Part shown: positions 8,259-16,800 of the stretch, one piece after another | How positions within the stretch are numbered: position 1 is the stretch's first letter | Layout of the letters: each line of letters starts with the position of its first letter | Source of the DNA: an uncultured Cytophagales bacterium | GTDB taxonomy: Bacteria; Bacteroidota; Bacteroidia; Cytophagales; Thermonemataceae | Direction of reading: 5' to 3' | Assembly (NCBI GenBank): GCA_937911505.1 | Contig: CALEMF010000020.1 | Coordinates: 1-64,000, forward strand | DNA length: 64,000 nucleotides | The notes under the pieces: model-generated | Database searches by the model: none | Told to the model about the DNA's origin: nothing | Seen by the model: the letters and a program-made list of their open reading frames with translations, nothing else | Program-made: the position numbers and the translations under genes

Positions 8259-8584
8259 TGCAGTTGTACGGTTATATATCAAAAACGAATTGCTAAAACC
8301 AACAGTTGGGGTTAGTGATCTAACATAAAGATTCCATTTGTGCATCTTTATGGTTTATGTAAGTAGAGAAAAAACACCTTACTTTACGCTACAATTTTAG
8401 TTATTCGGAATATTGTATCCCGAATATTTCATGGTAAGTCTTGTTAACACACCTACCTTCATATGAATATTTATTCCTTCAAATATAGACCCTAAGGTCT
8501 ATTTTCTGAGGGATTCCTCTTCAGTATTTTTGTACCATCCAATCTTATTATTGTTTTATTTATAACCCTATAACCGTTAAAATC
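8259..8584 (+). other. Intergenic region upstream of cassette 2
   Basis: 326 bp without a gene. An imperfect terminator-like inverted repeat (TATTCGG at 8402-8408 with CCGAATA at 8420-8426) lies before promoter module copy 5 (8461-8532). It lacks a T tract on the plus strand, so I do not call it a terminator. Confidence 0.5.
8461..8532 (+). promoter_or_regulatory. Locus promoter module, copy 5, for cassette 2
   Basis: ATATGA is at 8461-8466 (within TTCATATGAA), the palindrome ATAGACCCTAAGGTCTAT at 8485-8502 and TATTTTTG at 8525-8532. The predicted leader to the ATG at 8585 is about 50 bases. Confidence 0.75.
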
Positions 8585-9502
8585 ATGATGAAAATAAACG
8601 TATTGTTTTTTGTAAGTTGCTGGCTATTCATAGCTGGTCAGTCCCAAGCCCAAGACCAAGTTTGGAGCGAAACTACTCCAGGTATTATCTCCCCTGTAAC
8701 CTTTGAGAATGAGGTAAAAATGGACTTGGCCACTATGAACGATGGAAAGATTGGTGCCCTACAAGTCAATGAAGATGCCAACATCGCGGGAAGCCTAGGC
8801 GTGGGTGGTGCCCCTACCGCGAGCCGAGTTACCATGTACGGTGGCCTCAATATGAAGTTTGATGCCCAAGAAACCTACTACAATTTCAATGTAGCTGAAG
8901 GGGGCTTTGCCTACTTTGAGCGACTCGGAGGTACCAACAGACTCGACATCATGACCGATCGCGTACGCACCGGCACCCTACAACTGGCCAATACACTACT
9001 ACTTCCTAACACCTGGCAGGTATCGACCCCAACCGCTACCGAACTAACCATAGCACACGGAGGAACATCGGTATTCAACCTATTTGCTACCAATGGTGGG
9101 CAAGTAGCGCTCGGTACTACTAACGTACCCGAAGGTTTCAGAATGAGCATCAACGGAAAACTGGTCGTTGAAGAAATGCTCGTAGACCTAGAGGCAGATT
9201 GGCCTGACTATGTGTTTGAAGAAGACTACGCACTAATGCCCCTTGCTGAACTACAGGCGTATGTTCGTATGCACGGTCACTTACCCAACATCCCTTCTGC
9301 CCAGCAAGTAAAAGCAGACGGCGGCGTATATGTAGGAAGTATGCATCAAAAACTCCTAGAGAAAATCGAAGAGCTGACCCTTTACACTTTAGAGCAAGAG
9401 CAAAAACTGTCTGAGCTGTCCGAAAAGCTAAAGCAGTACGAAAATCTAGAAGCAGAAGTAGAGGCGCTTAAAAAAATGATGGCAACACTTAAAGAAGACT
9501 AA
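8585..9502 (+). CDS. Exported coiled-coil protein with WPDYVF/HLPNIP domain, cassette 2
   Basis: 305 residues and a close paralogue of the 1293 product over its full length. It has a signal peptide (1-23, ending QSQAQ), the same beta-rich middle (LDIMTDRVRTGTL, LGTTNVPEGF), WPDYVF at residue 206 and HLPNIPSA at 232-239. A coiled coil of about 50 residues follows (LLEKIEELTLYTLEQ, then EVEALKKMM), longer by one heptad than in cassette 1. Two adjacent ATG codons (8585 and 8588) are both possible starts. The stop precedes the large hydrolase start by two bases, as in cassette 1. Function is unknown; the constant pairing with a large T9SS protein suggests a structural or assembly partner. Confidence 0.85.
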   Translation: MMKINVLFFVSCWLFIAGQSQAQDQVWSETTPGIISPVTFENEVKMDLATMNDGKIGALQVNEDANIAGSLGVGGAPTASRVTMYGGLNMKFDAQETYYNFNVAEGGFAYFERLGGTNRLDIMTDRVRTGTLQLANTLLLPNTWQVSTPTATELTIAHGGTSVFNLFATNGGQVALGTTNVPEGFRMSINGKLVVEEMLVDLEADWPDYVFEEDYALMPLAELQAYVRMHGHLPNIPSAQQVKADGGVYVGSMHQKLLEKIEELTLYTLEQEQKLSELSEKLKQYENLEAEVEALKKMMATLKED

Positions 9503-9504
9503 TC

Positions 9505-12195
9505 ATGAGACTATACCTTTATAAAAGCAGGTGGCTATGGTCTGTACTGATAGGTAGTTACTTGTTACTCACAGCAGGTACTTGTGTTGCCCAGTATGCA
9601 CGTGAAAATGCACTCTTGAACGGCTCTTTCGAAATACGTGACGAGGATCGTCCATCGGAGGCTACGCATTGGGATCGTTCTTTTATATCAGCAGGTTTCG
9701 CTTATGATCCTAGCTATGCAGGTGTTACATACAGGCGTAGCTCGAATGACCGTGGTAGCATTTATCAACGTGTTACTCTACAAGCGGGTGTCGAATATAC
9801 GCTCACTTTTCAGGCTAGAAAAAGTCCCGATAAACCCGGAGCCGGAGCAAATCTATCTTTTTTCCTTGGTAAAGATGACAATAACGATGGCTGGTGGGAA
9901 TATCGAGACCAGATCGCTACGCAGACTTTGACCGATGAAGGTTGGTGGCAAACCTACTTTGTTACTTTTACACCCGAGGGAAATCACACCCACTTCGTGG
10001 TTGAAGCAATACAAGGACAATCACTATCAGAGTCACAATCTGCCCATATTGACAACATAAGGATTACTGGTGGGCCACCATTTACTTGTATTGATCTAGC
10101 AGGCACGAATGGAGGAAGAAGCTGTGCGTCAGATGACTGTGAAGATGGAGTGAATCTTAGCTACGAACGTAATGGTCTGAGTACTTGGAATTCGGAAGAT
10201 AAACTAGACTTTTCTGAAAAATATACCCTCAACGTGCCCTTCGAACAGGTAGAGTGGTACGTAAAAGATAAGCTTACACAGCAGTTTCGTAAAGTGGAAG
10301 ACCCCACCAACTTTTACTTTGGGGCAATGGGACCCGACCGAGACGAGTGGGGCGTGGTCACCATTCAACCTTTCTACCAAAACAGTGAAGGTGGCCTCTG
10401 CGCTATGGAACCTACCACACTAGAAGTCGTCGATCGGGGAATTTACTTTAGAAACGCAGAAGGGCAACTCCAACGCTGGAAAGAAGAACTTTACAACGAA
10501 AATCCTAGACTCTATGAAGGCTTTTTCGATCCTGACAAGCCTACTCTCATCCACGCACACGGCTGGCAGGGTGGTGCTAATAAAAGACACGCTGAGAATA
10601 ATTCAGATGAGAGAGGGCGACTGATTGAAGGCGCTGAGAACCCAGAAGATGTTGCTCAGCATTGGTTCGATGAGGGATGGAACGTAGCCATTTACTTCTG
10701 GACGCAATTTGCAGAACACGATGACGAAGAAGGATTATTTCCAGCCAATACTGCTGAAAAAACGTATGGTAATGACCCTCAATGGATGAGAGAAGACGGC
10801 TCACTAACTACCGAGCAAGTCTCTAATATGCCCGTGGGGCAAGACTTCGCTAACCAAGTAATTAATCTCCGCACTATTACAGGTAATACAGCAGAGATGC
10901 GTTGGTCAGGTCACTCATTGGGGGCTATTTTAATTACTTGGGCTTCTATTTTCATGGAGGGCACAAACAACCAAGCACACCAACCTAGTAGGTTGGTCTA
11001 TCTTGATCCTGCTTGGGAACCTGGCTTATTTAAAATGTGGGAAATTGATCTGTTGCCTCGCATTGATGCCTTTCCGGTAGTAGAATGGTACCAAACTTCT
11101 CCCTACAATATATTTCTTGGTCAGTCATTAGGAGGGCAACTGATCACTGAGGTAATCAGTAATTTCTCTGTTCCTAACGGAGATGAAATCTATAATGCTG
11201 CTATCCAGAATAGTGCTTACGTACGTACTCACCCCTTGTGGCAAGAGGGCTATCCCACAGGAGGAGATTTTTTACATGCTAGTGCACGAAGGCATTACTT
11301 CTCGTCCATTAAAGACGATAGGCAACCTACCGTGTTAGAACGGTCTGAAGTGTTTGAAACTCCACCACCAGTTACTTTTTACTGTGAAGATAACGCTATA
11401 GAAGCAGACCCCGAATACTTTCAGTTCTTTGTTGATAACTCTGCTAGCCCTTGGCCTATTAACCCAGCAAACCTCTATGATAGTTTTGAGTACATTGGTC
11501 GTGACGGTCGAGAAACCCAAAAAGTCGCCTGTTTCTATCCAGAAGGTACTGCCAATGGCCCCTCGGCCAAGGCAACTTTAGAAGAGTTAAAAGAATGGCG
11601 AGGCTACCCACTCTCACAGGTGCGGGGTATCACCACTATCAATACCAATGATGATGGCTACGCCATTCAGAAGTTTGATACTGAATTCCACCGTGATCGT
11701 ACAGTAGAGGCTGATGAGTCACTAGATGCCAGACGCTGTAATCGGGTAATCTTTGAGCCAGGCTTTCACGCCAAAAAGGGGAGTCAGGTAGTAGCTGCCA
11801 CCGAGTACAATTGTCAAGATGCAGTATGCCCAGCCAACTGTGAAGATCCTATCTTTAACGACGGCGCTAGACTAGCTACAACAGCAGAGGAGACAGCTAA
11901 TAGTGTAGCACCTTCCTTGGAAGAAACGCTCGAAGCAGAACCTAGTACTTTCAAAGCTTACCCCAACCCGACCAAGGATGAATTGATCGTAGAGATTCCT
12001 CAGAGACACCAAACCGTACGAGTAGAGCTATATTCTGTACAAGGCGTAAAACAACTGGAAGCCCTTGCTGAAGCAAGTGAAGGTGACAACAAGGTTTCCT
12101 TCAATCTCGACGGTCTTCCAGCAGGCTTGTACATCCTCACTGTACACGATGCGCAAGGGCAGCATCTCTATGCTACCCGTATTGTAAAAGAGTAG
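9505..12195 (+). CDS. T9SS-exported alpha/beta-hydrolase with N-terminal carbohydrate-binding-like module, cassette 2
   Basis: 896 residues. After the signal peptide (1-29, ending CVAQ) comes a jelly-roll module of about 165 residues (NGSFE, VTLQAGVEYTLTFQARKS, HIDNIRI) that resembles carbohydrate-binding module families 4/9. From about residue 212 the protein matches the 2192 product closely. It has the HGWQ oxyanion segment, GHSLG at 469-473 with the presumed nucleophile Ser471, YLDPAW, a GFHAK-G beta domain and a type A T9SS sorting domain from about residue 817 to the end. Compared with its paralogue, the N-terminal propeller has been replaced by the sugar-binding-like module while the hydrolase core is kept. 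It is presumed to be a surface or secreted esterase acting on a polymer or glycoconjugate; the substrate is unknown. Confidence 0.85.
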   Translation: MRLYLYKSRWLWSVLIGSYLLLTAGTCVAQYARENALLNGSFEIRDEDRPSEATHWDRSFISAGFAYDPSYAGVTYRRSSNDRGSIYQRVTLQAGVEYTLTFQARKSPDKPGAGANLSFFLGKDDNNDGWWEYRDQIATQTLTDEGWWQTYFVTFTPEGNHTHFVVEAIQGQSLSESQSAHIDNIRITGGPPFTCIDLAGTNGGRSCASDDCEDGVNLSYERNGLSTWNSEDKLDFSEKYTLNVPFEQVEWYVKDKLTQQFRKVEDPTNFYFGAMGPDRDEWGVVTIQPFYQNSEGGLCAMEPTTLEVVDRGIYFRNAEGQLQRWKEELYNENPRLYEGFFDPDKPTLIHAHGWQGGANKRHAENNSDERGRLIEGAENPEDVAQHWFDEGWNVAIYFWTQFAEHDDEEGLFPANTAEKTYGNDPQWMREDGSLTTEQVSNMPVGQDFANQVINLRTITGNTAEMRWSGHSLGAILITWASIFMEGTNNQAHQPSRLVYLDPAWEPGLFKMWEIDLLPRIDAFPVVEWYQTSPYNIFLGQSLGGQLITEVISNFSVPNGDEIYNAAIQNSAYVRTHPLWQEGYPTGGDFLHASARRHYFSSIKDDRQPTVLERSEVFETPPPVTFYCEDNAIEADPEYFQFFVDNSASPWPINPANLYDSFEYIGRDGRETQKVACFYPEGTANGPSAKATLEELKEWRGYPLSQVRGITTINTNDDGYAIQKFDTEFHRDRTVEADESLDARRCNRVIFEPGFHAKKGSQVVAATEYNCQDAVCPANCEDPIFNDGARLATTAEETANSVAPSLEETLEAEPSTFKAYPNPTKDELIVEIPQRHQTVRVELYSVQGVKQLEALAEASEGDNKVSFNLDGLPAGLYILTVHDAQGQHLYATRIVKE

Positions 12196-12230
12196 AGTGT
12201 AAACTGATAAAATCACTTATTAACAAGAAA

Positions 12231-12255
12231 GGTAGGCTTTAGAAGCCTGCCTTTT
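12231..12255 (+). terminator. Rho-independent terminator of cassette 2
   Basis: GGTAGGCTT at 12231-12239 pairs with AAGCCTGCC at 12243-12251 (one G-T pair), followed by TTTT. It is homologous in position and sequence to the cassette 1 terminator at 5472-5502. Confidence 0.8.
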
Positions 12256-12309
12256 CTGCTTTATATCATACCAGTAAAGCACTGTCATATACTTATCTCC
12301 ACCCTCATA

Positions 12310-12381
12310 ATATGATATTTTATTCATACAAATATAGACCCTAAGGTCTATTTTATGATATATGATGACTTCATAATTTTG
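12310..12381 (+). promoter_or_regulatory. Locus promoter module, copy 6, for cassette 3
   Basis: ATATGA is at 12310-12315, the palindrome ATAGACCCTAAGGTCTAT at 12334-12351 and TAATTTTG at 12374-12381. The long distance to the ATG at 12603 implies a leader of about 220 bases. Confidence 0.75.
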
Positions 12382-12602
12382 CGAAGTCTGTAGCTGATAC
12401 TTATTAACCTTTAAATACTTATAACCGAAAAAGTATTCCTACACTATTTCAATGGCTCTTTGGCGAGTAACATTTCAGCAGTTACGAGTACAGAAAGTGC
12501 AAGTACCTCAACAAAAGTCATAAATAATGAACATAGGTAAGCATTCGATAAGTCAGCGAAGCAACCAACATTTTATAAACAATTAAACCATCCAAAAAAA
12601 CG

Positions 12603-13136
12603 ATGAAAAAGATCAATTTAGCACTCATTTTAGCTTTACTGTTGGTAGTGAGCTACTCACTCCAAGCACAAACTACACCTGATGATCGCCTCAACTTTAC
12701 CATTGGCGATGCCAATTACATGACCCTTCGTAATAACGGCGCGCTTTACTTGGGCGAAGCCGCCCTTGCCGATACCGATGATAGAACCTGCTTAGAAGAA
12801 GACAACTACCTCTTCTTTGTAGATGGTAAAGGTGTTTTTGAAGAAGTACGCGTAAAGGTAAGTGACTACTGGTGCGATTACGTATTTGCCCCTGATTATG
12901 AGTTGATGCCGCTACCAACACTCAAGCGCTACATCCAGCAGCATCACCATCTACCCAACATCCCTGCGGCTGCTCAAATCGAGACCGAAGGCTTAGAAGT
13001 AGCCGATATGATCACCAGGCAAATGGAGAAAATAGAAGAGCTGACGCTTCACACCATTGCTCAAGAGGAGAAAATACAAGCGCTTACCCAAGCGGTAGAG
13101 GCTTTACAGCAACAAATCAACGCCAACAAAGACTAA
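12603..13136 (+). CDS. Short exported coiled-coil protein with HLPNIP domain, cassette 3
   Basis: 177 residues with a signal peptide (1-23, ending SLQAQ). It is a shortened relative of the 1293 and 8585 products: the beta-rich middle is reduced to one repeat (LNFTIGDANYMTLRNNGALYLG). The C-terminal domain is kept, with a CDYVF segment in place of WPDYVF, HLPNIPAA at 116-123 and a coiled coil (MEKIEELTLHTIAQEEKI to the end). The first 53 bases of the gene are identical to a leftward-facing start at the left edge of the window. The next gene begins seven bases after the stop, so both are in one operon. Confidence 0.8.
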   Translation: MKKINLALILALLLVVSYSLQAQTTPDDRLNFTIGDANYMTLRNNGALYLGEAALADTDDRTCLEEDNYLFFVDGKGVFEEVRVKVSDYWCDYVFAPDYELMPLPTLKRYIQQHHHLPNIPAAAQIETEGLEVADMITRQMEKIEELTLHTIAQEEKIQALTQAVEALQQQINANKD

Positions 13137-13143
13137 GCAAAAG

Positions 13144-13863
13144 ATGAAAAAATATTTATACATTTTAGGCGGATGGCTGATGCTGCTTTTCGCCCACCCG
13201 ATTGCCTATGGGCAGGAAGAGTGTGTGTCTCCTATTGAAAATTCAGGTGTCTATCCTGTAGTGAGGATATATGGTATGGACAACAGTAAAAACTACTCAA
13301 TAGATAGTCAAGGAAACTTTTTTATTAGGAAAGCGGGCGGTCGATATAAAGGTGATGAGTTCTATTATTTCAATAGAGCTACGGGTACGTACAAAGCACT
13401 TTTTTGCGCAGATACCGACGGACAGACTGGCTTACCCAACTGTATACCTGACAGTTACAATCGATCCAGTCAAGATAGAATTTTTGGCATTCAGGGATCA
13501 TATTTGACCAGGAATGGTCAGCACGGACTAATAAGAATTACAGAAAATAGGAAACCAGATGACGATGACTATACAAACGGTAATTTCTGGGTTGCTAGCA
13601 CACACTTCTTCTATTACAGTGTTGCACAAGAGCGTTTGGAGAAGATAGATCTAGGAGTGATCTGTACTGATTATCCTTGTACTAAAACTGTATCACAAGT
13701 CGGTATACCACTCGTTCACGAACTAAGCATCTCGGAAGATGGGCGGTATATTGCTTACACTAAATTTACCACTGATCTCTCGAAGGAAAGTGACTCATTT
13801 ACCTATCGAAATGTATCTGTTAACCTTTATGATCGTTTGACAGGTACTACTACCGTTATATAA
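13144..13863 (+). CDS. N-terminal propeller fragment of the giant cassette 3 protein, ended by an in-frame stop
   Basis: 239 residues with a signal peptide (1-24, ending AYGQ) and the beginning of a propeller-like region (RIYGMDNSKNYSIDSQGNFF, ISEDGRYIAYTKF). The frame stops at TAA 13861-13863 and is then open in the same frame to 19341. The following residues (ESGSQVEGTYPQVGAF) continue the propeller pattern, so a nonsense mutation most likely interrupts one gene of about 2065 codons. As it stands, the product is a short exported fragment without the enzymatic or sorting domains. Confidence 0.75.
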   Translation: MKKYLYILGGWLMLLFAHPIAYGQEECVSPIENSGVYPVVRIYGMDNSKNYSIDSQGNFFIRKAGGRYKGDEFYYFNRATGTYKALFCADTDGQTGLPNCIPDSYNRSSQDRIFGIQGSYLTRNGQHGLIRITENRKPDDDDYTNGNFWVASTHFFYYSVAQERLEKIDLGVICTDYPCTKTVSQVGIPLVHELSISEDGRYIAYTKFTTDLSKESDSFTYRNVSVNLYDRLTGTTTVI

Positions 13864-13878
13864 GAAAGTGGTTCGCAA

Positions 13879-16800
13879 GTGGAAGGTACTTACCCACAAG
13901 TGGGCGCTTTCCTTGCGCCTGATGGAGACTATGTATATCAACTATGGCCTGATCCTATAAAATGGATGACTTCTTTCGGAGAAGAAATGTCTTATAAAAT
14001 ATCTCGTTATCATATCTCTAGTGGGACTACGGAGGAGGTAGCAAGCTTCGAATTTAGCATCCAAGATTTATTACGTTTATATATTTCAAAGAACGGAAGG
14101 TATCTTACCTTTTGGTTAAAAGAAGGAGCAGACGCTGATGCTTCCCTTTGGAGAATAGATGGGGAAACTAAAGAAGTGCTCTCAAAGGAGATTGATATTT
14201 ATGCTAGACCTAGTGCTATCTCAGATGAAGGAATTATTGCTTTAGACAGATATGTTGGTTCACCTTCCATCTATGATATAGCCTCAGATCAAGAAACTGT
14301 CCTTTTTAATAAGTCTGAGTATAAATATACTTTCCCCGATTTCGCAGCAAATAACTCGATTATCTTCAATGCTCCAGCTAATAATAGTATTATAGCAGGA
14401 GAGAATAATCCAGCAGGGTTTTATGAAATTTCTCTTGACTGCGAGAGACCCGTCACTGGCAATAGTGCCTATCCCTATTACGCCTTCTACCAAGATGCGC
14501 TGTACAATGCCTTCAACGATGCTGATGGCACAGCAGGCAAGTATACTGACTACACTGGTAACCAACACGCCCTTACCGTAACCGGTACCGTCACTCCTGC
14601 CCCCAATCGCTTCGGTAAAGACTCCGCTGCCGTCCACATCGAAGGACTCGGCTCTCGGCTCAGCCTCGACGGTGGTACACTCAATCCAGCTAATGGAAAT
14701 GCCAATGCTAATCTGGCTAATGCTAGTTTAGCAAATACTACCAACGCCCGTGTCACCACCAATGAAACCGATCCTACACTCGTAGGTCGACCCGTCACCA
14801 TCGCTGTCTGGTTCAAGATGGACGACTTCAACTACGGTGCTTCGGCCAACCGTATTCTCGATAAAACAGGCGGTACCCTACTGCGTGATGCCGAGGGCGA
14901 TGAACCCTCCGAAGGCAGTGAATACTACCTCAACATCGCCTACGATGCCGATAATCCTGAACCCCGCCTGCACTTCGCCTGTATGGATGCCATCGGTGGC
15001 CTCCGAGAGCTAATCTCCTCACAGGAAGTAGTCACAGGTGAGTGGCAACTTGTCATCATCGAAAAAGATGAGAACAATACCCTCAAAGTTCACCACAACG
15101 GCGCGCCTGTTGGCACCCTCACCAACGCCCGCATCAGAGGTAATCTAGAGCCGCTCGACATTGGCGGGCGCGCCAGCGAGTTTGAGAGCTGGCAGTTCGA
15201 GGGCGACATCGACGATCTCTTCATCCAATCGCGTGTCTTCACCGACTGCGAGAAAGAGGCCCTCTGGTCGGCCAGACCCGCACAGCTTTCAGGGACGCCT
15301 CCTCTTCAGGAGGATGGCCCGCTCAAGCGTATTGCTCAGTATACCTTTACGGAAGGTAGCTTAGAAGATGCTACCGGCAACTATCCTGCTACCAGTCAAG
15401 GTGCTGAGGCGGCCGAAGATAAGTTCGGACAGGCTGAGGAAGCGATGCACTTTGAAGGCAACAGTAGCCTGACTGCTCCGATCGACTTTGACGGTACCCG
15501 CCAAAACTACTCGGTGAGTACTTGGTTCAAGGCGGAATCTACCCTGACCGGTAACCTGCTTAAGATCGAAGGGGAAGGCTATGAGTGGCGCTTATCGTTA
15601 GAAGATAACCAACTTGTCTTTTACCAGAATGGTACCTGTCAGCAAAGCGACAAGGGCAGCACTCGCACCCCTGAGGGCCAACCGCTCCAAGCAGGACGTT
15701 GGTACCACCTGATCGCTACCTTCGATTTTGAGAGCCAAGTAAAAACAATTTACCTCAGCGATGGGGAAACCGATCAGGCGTCTACCATCGTGATAAGCGC
15801 ACTGAGTGACCTTTACATCGACCGGATGCCCAAAGGGGCGCTCACTATCGGGGAAGCCTTTAGTGGTACACTCGATAACCTGCAATTCTTCGGCAAGGTG
15901 CTTGACTACTGCCAGATGCGCAAAATCTTTATCGAAGAAAAAGACATCTTCCAACATCCTACCGATCAAAACCGTGGTATCGAAGGGCTGGTGGCCCACT
16001 ACCCGATGATCGAGGATAGAGCACTCATCCAGCCTGCACTTGACGATACACCCAGTGAAATGTTCGCAGAACAACTCGATATCAGCGGCAATGCAAATCA
16101 CATGGTAATTTTCAGTACAGGTTTGGTAGCTACCCCTATCGAGGCACTGCCTGGCCACGGCTTTCAACCAGGCCAAGCCATTCGCTACCTCTCTGCTATT
16201 TCTCGTTTTACGGTTCCTTCAGAGGTGGCCTCTCTTGCACAGGACTCTGCCGCGATATCAATGTGGTTCAAGCCTACTGAGCTAGGCTTTACCCAAACGC
16301 TACTCGATAAAACCGACGGCTTGGGTGATGAAGGTAGCGAATACCGCCTTCAAATCCGACCCGATGGTCGCTTGAGGCTCACTTACTTTACTGAATACAT
16401 AGAAGGAGAATGTGGTGGCTATGAGGAAATGCTCTCCGAAACCCCCATAAGTGTAAATGAGTGGCATCACTTGGTAGTGATCAAATCACACAACAAACTC
16501 CGTTGGTACCTCGACAATACGCCTGCTGGTGAAGATATCTCAGTATACCTTTCCAAAGAAAACAGTAAGCCCGCTGTGTTAGGGGCCGCTGTCCCTCCTG
16601 GAGAAGACTTTGCCTTGGAATCGGGCTTTACAGGAATGATCGACGACCTGCGTTTCTATCGAAGAGGCCTTAGTAAAATGGAGGTGGCGATGCTCTACGA
16701 ACTCGGTACCTTAGAGCTGACCTTATCCGCTCACTATTTTCAAAATAGCGAGCTGCCCGTACCTGCTGAAGAGAAATGGGAACGCTACAATGGAGACGTG

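Larger units (their letters stand above)
12196..12602 (+). other. Intergenic region between cassettes 2 and 3
   Basis: 407 bp that hold the cassette 2 terminator (12231-12255), promoter module copy 6 (12310-12381) and a predicted untranslated leader of about 220 bases (12385-12602). I recognise no gene or known riboswitch in the leader. Confidence 0.6.

Noticed and set aside
592-12381. Palindromes as a CRISPR array or mobile-element ends
   Set aside because: Copies are 0.5-4 kb apart, lack regular spacers, no cas or transposase gene is present, and each has the same distance to a -7 element.
1293-13136. Prophage, because of the tail-fibre-like label of the coiled-coil proteins
   Set aside because: They carry signal peptides and sit next to T9SS proteins; no capsid, terminase, integrase or lysis genes are present.
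5984-13863. TAA reassigned to an amino acid
   Set aside because: Many intact genes in the window end with TAA at the expected place, so general reassignment is not possible.
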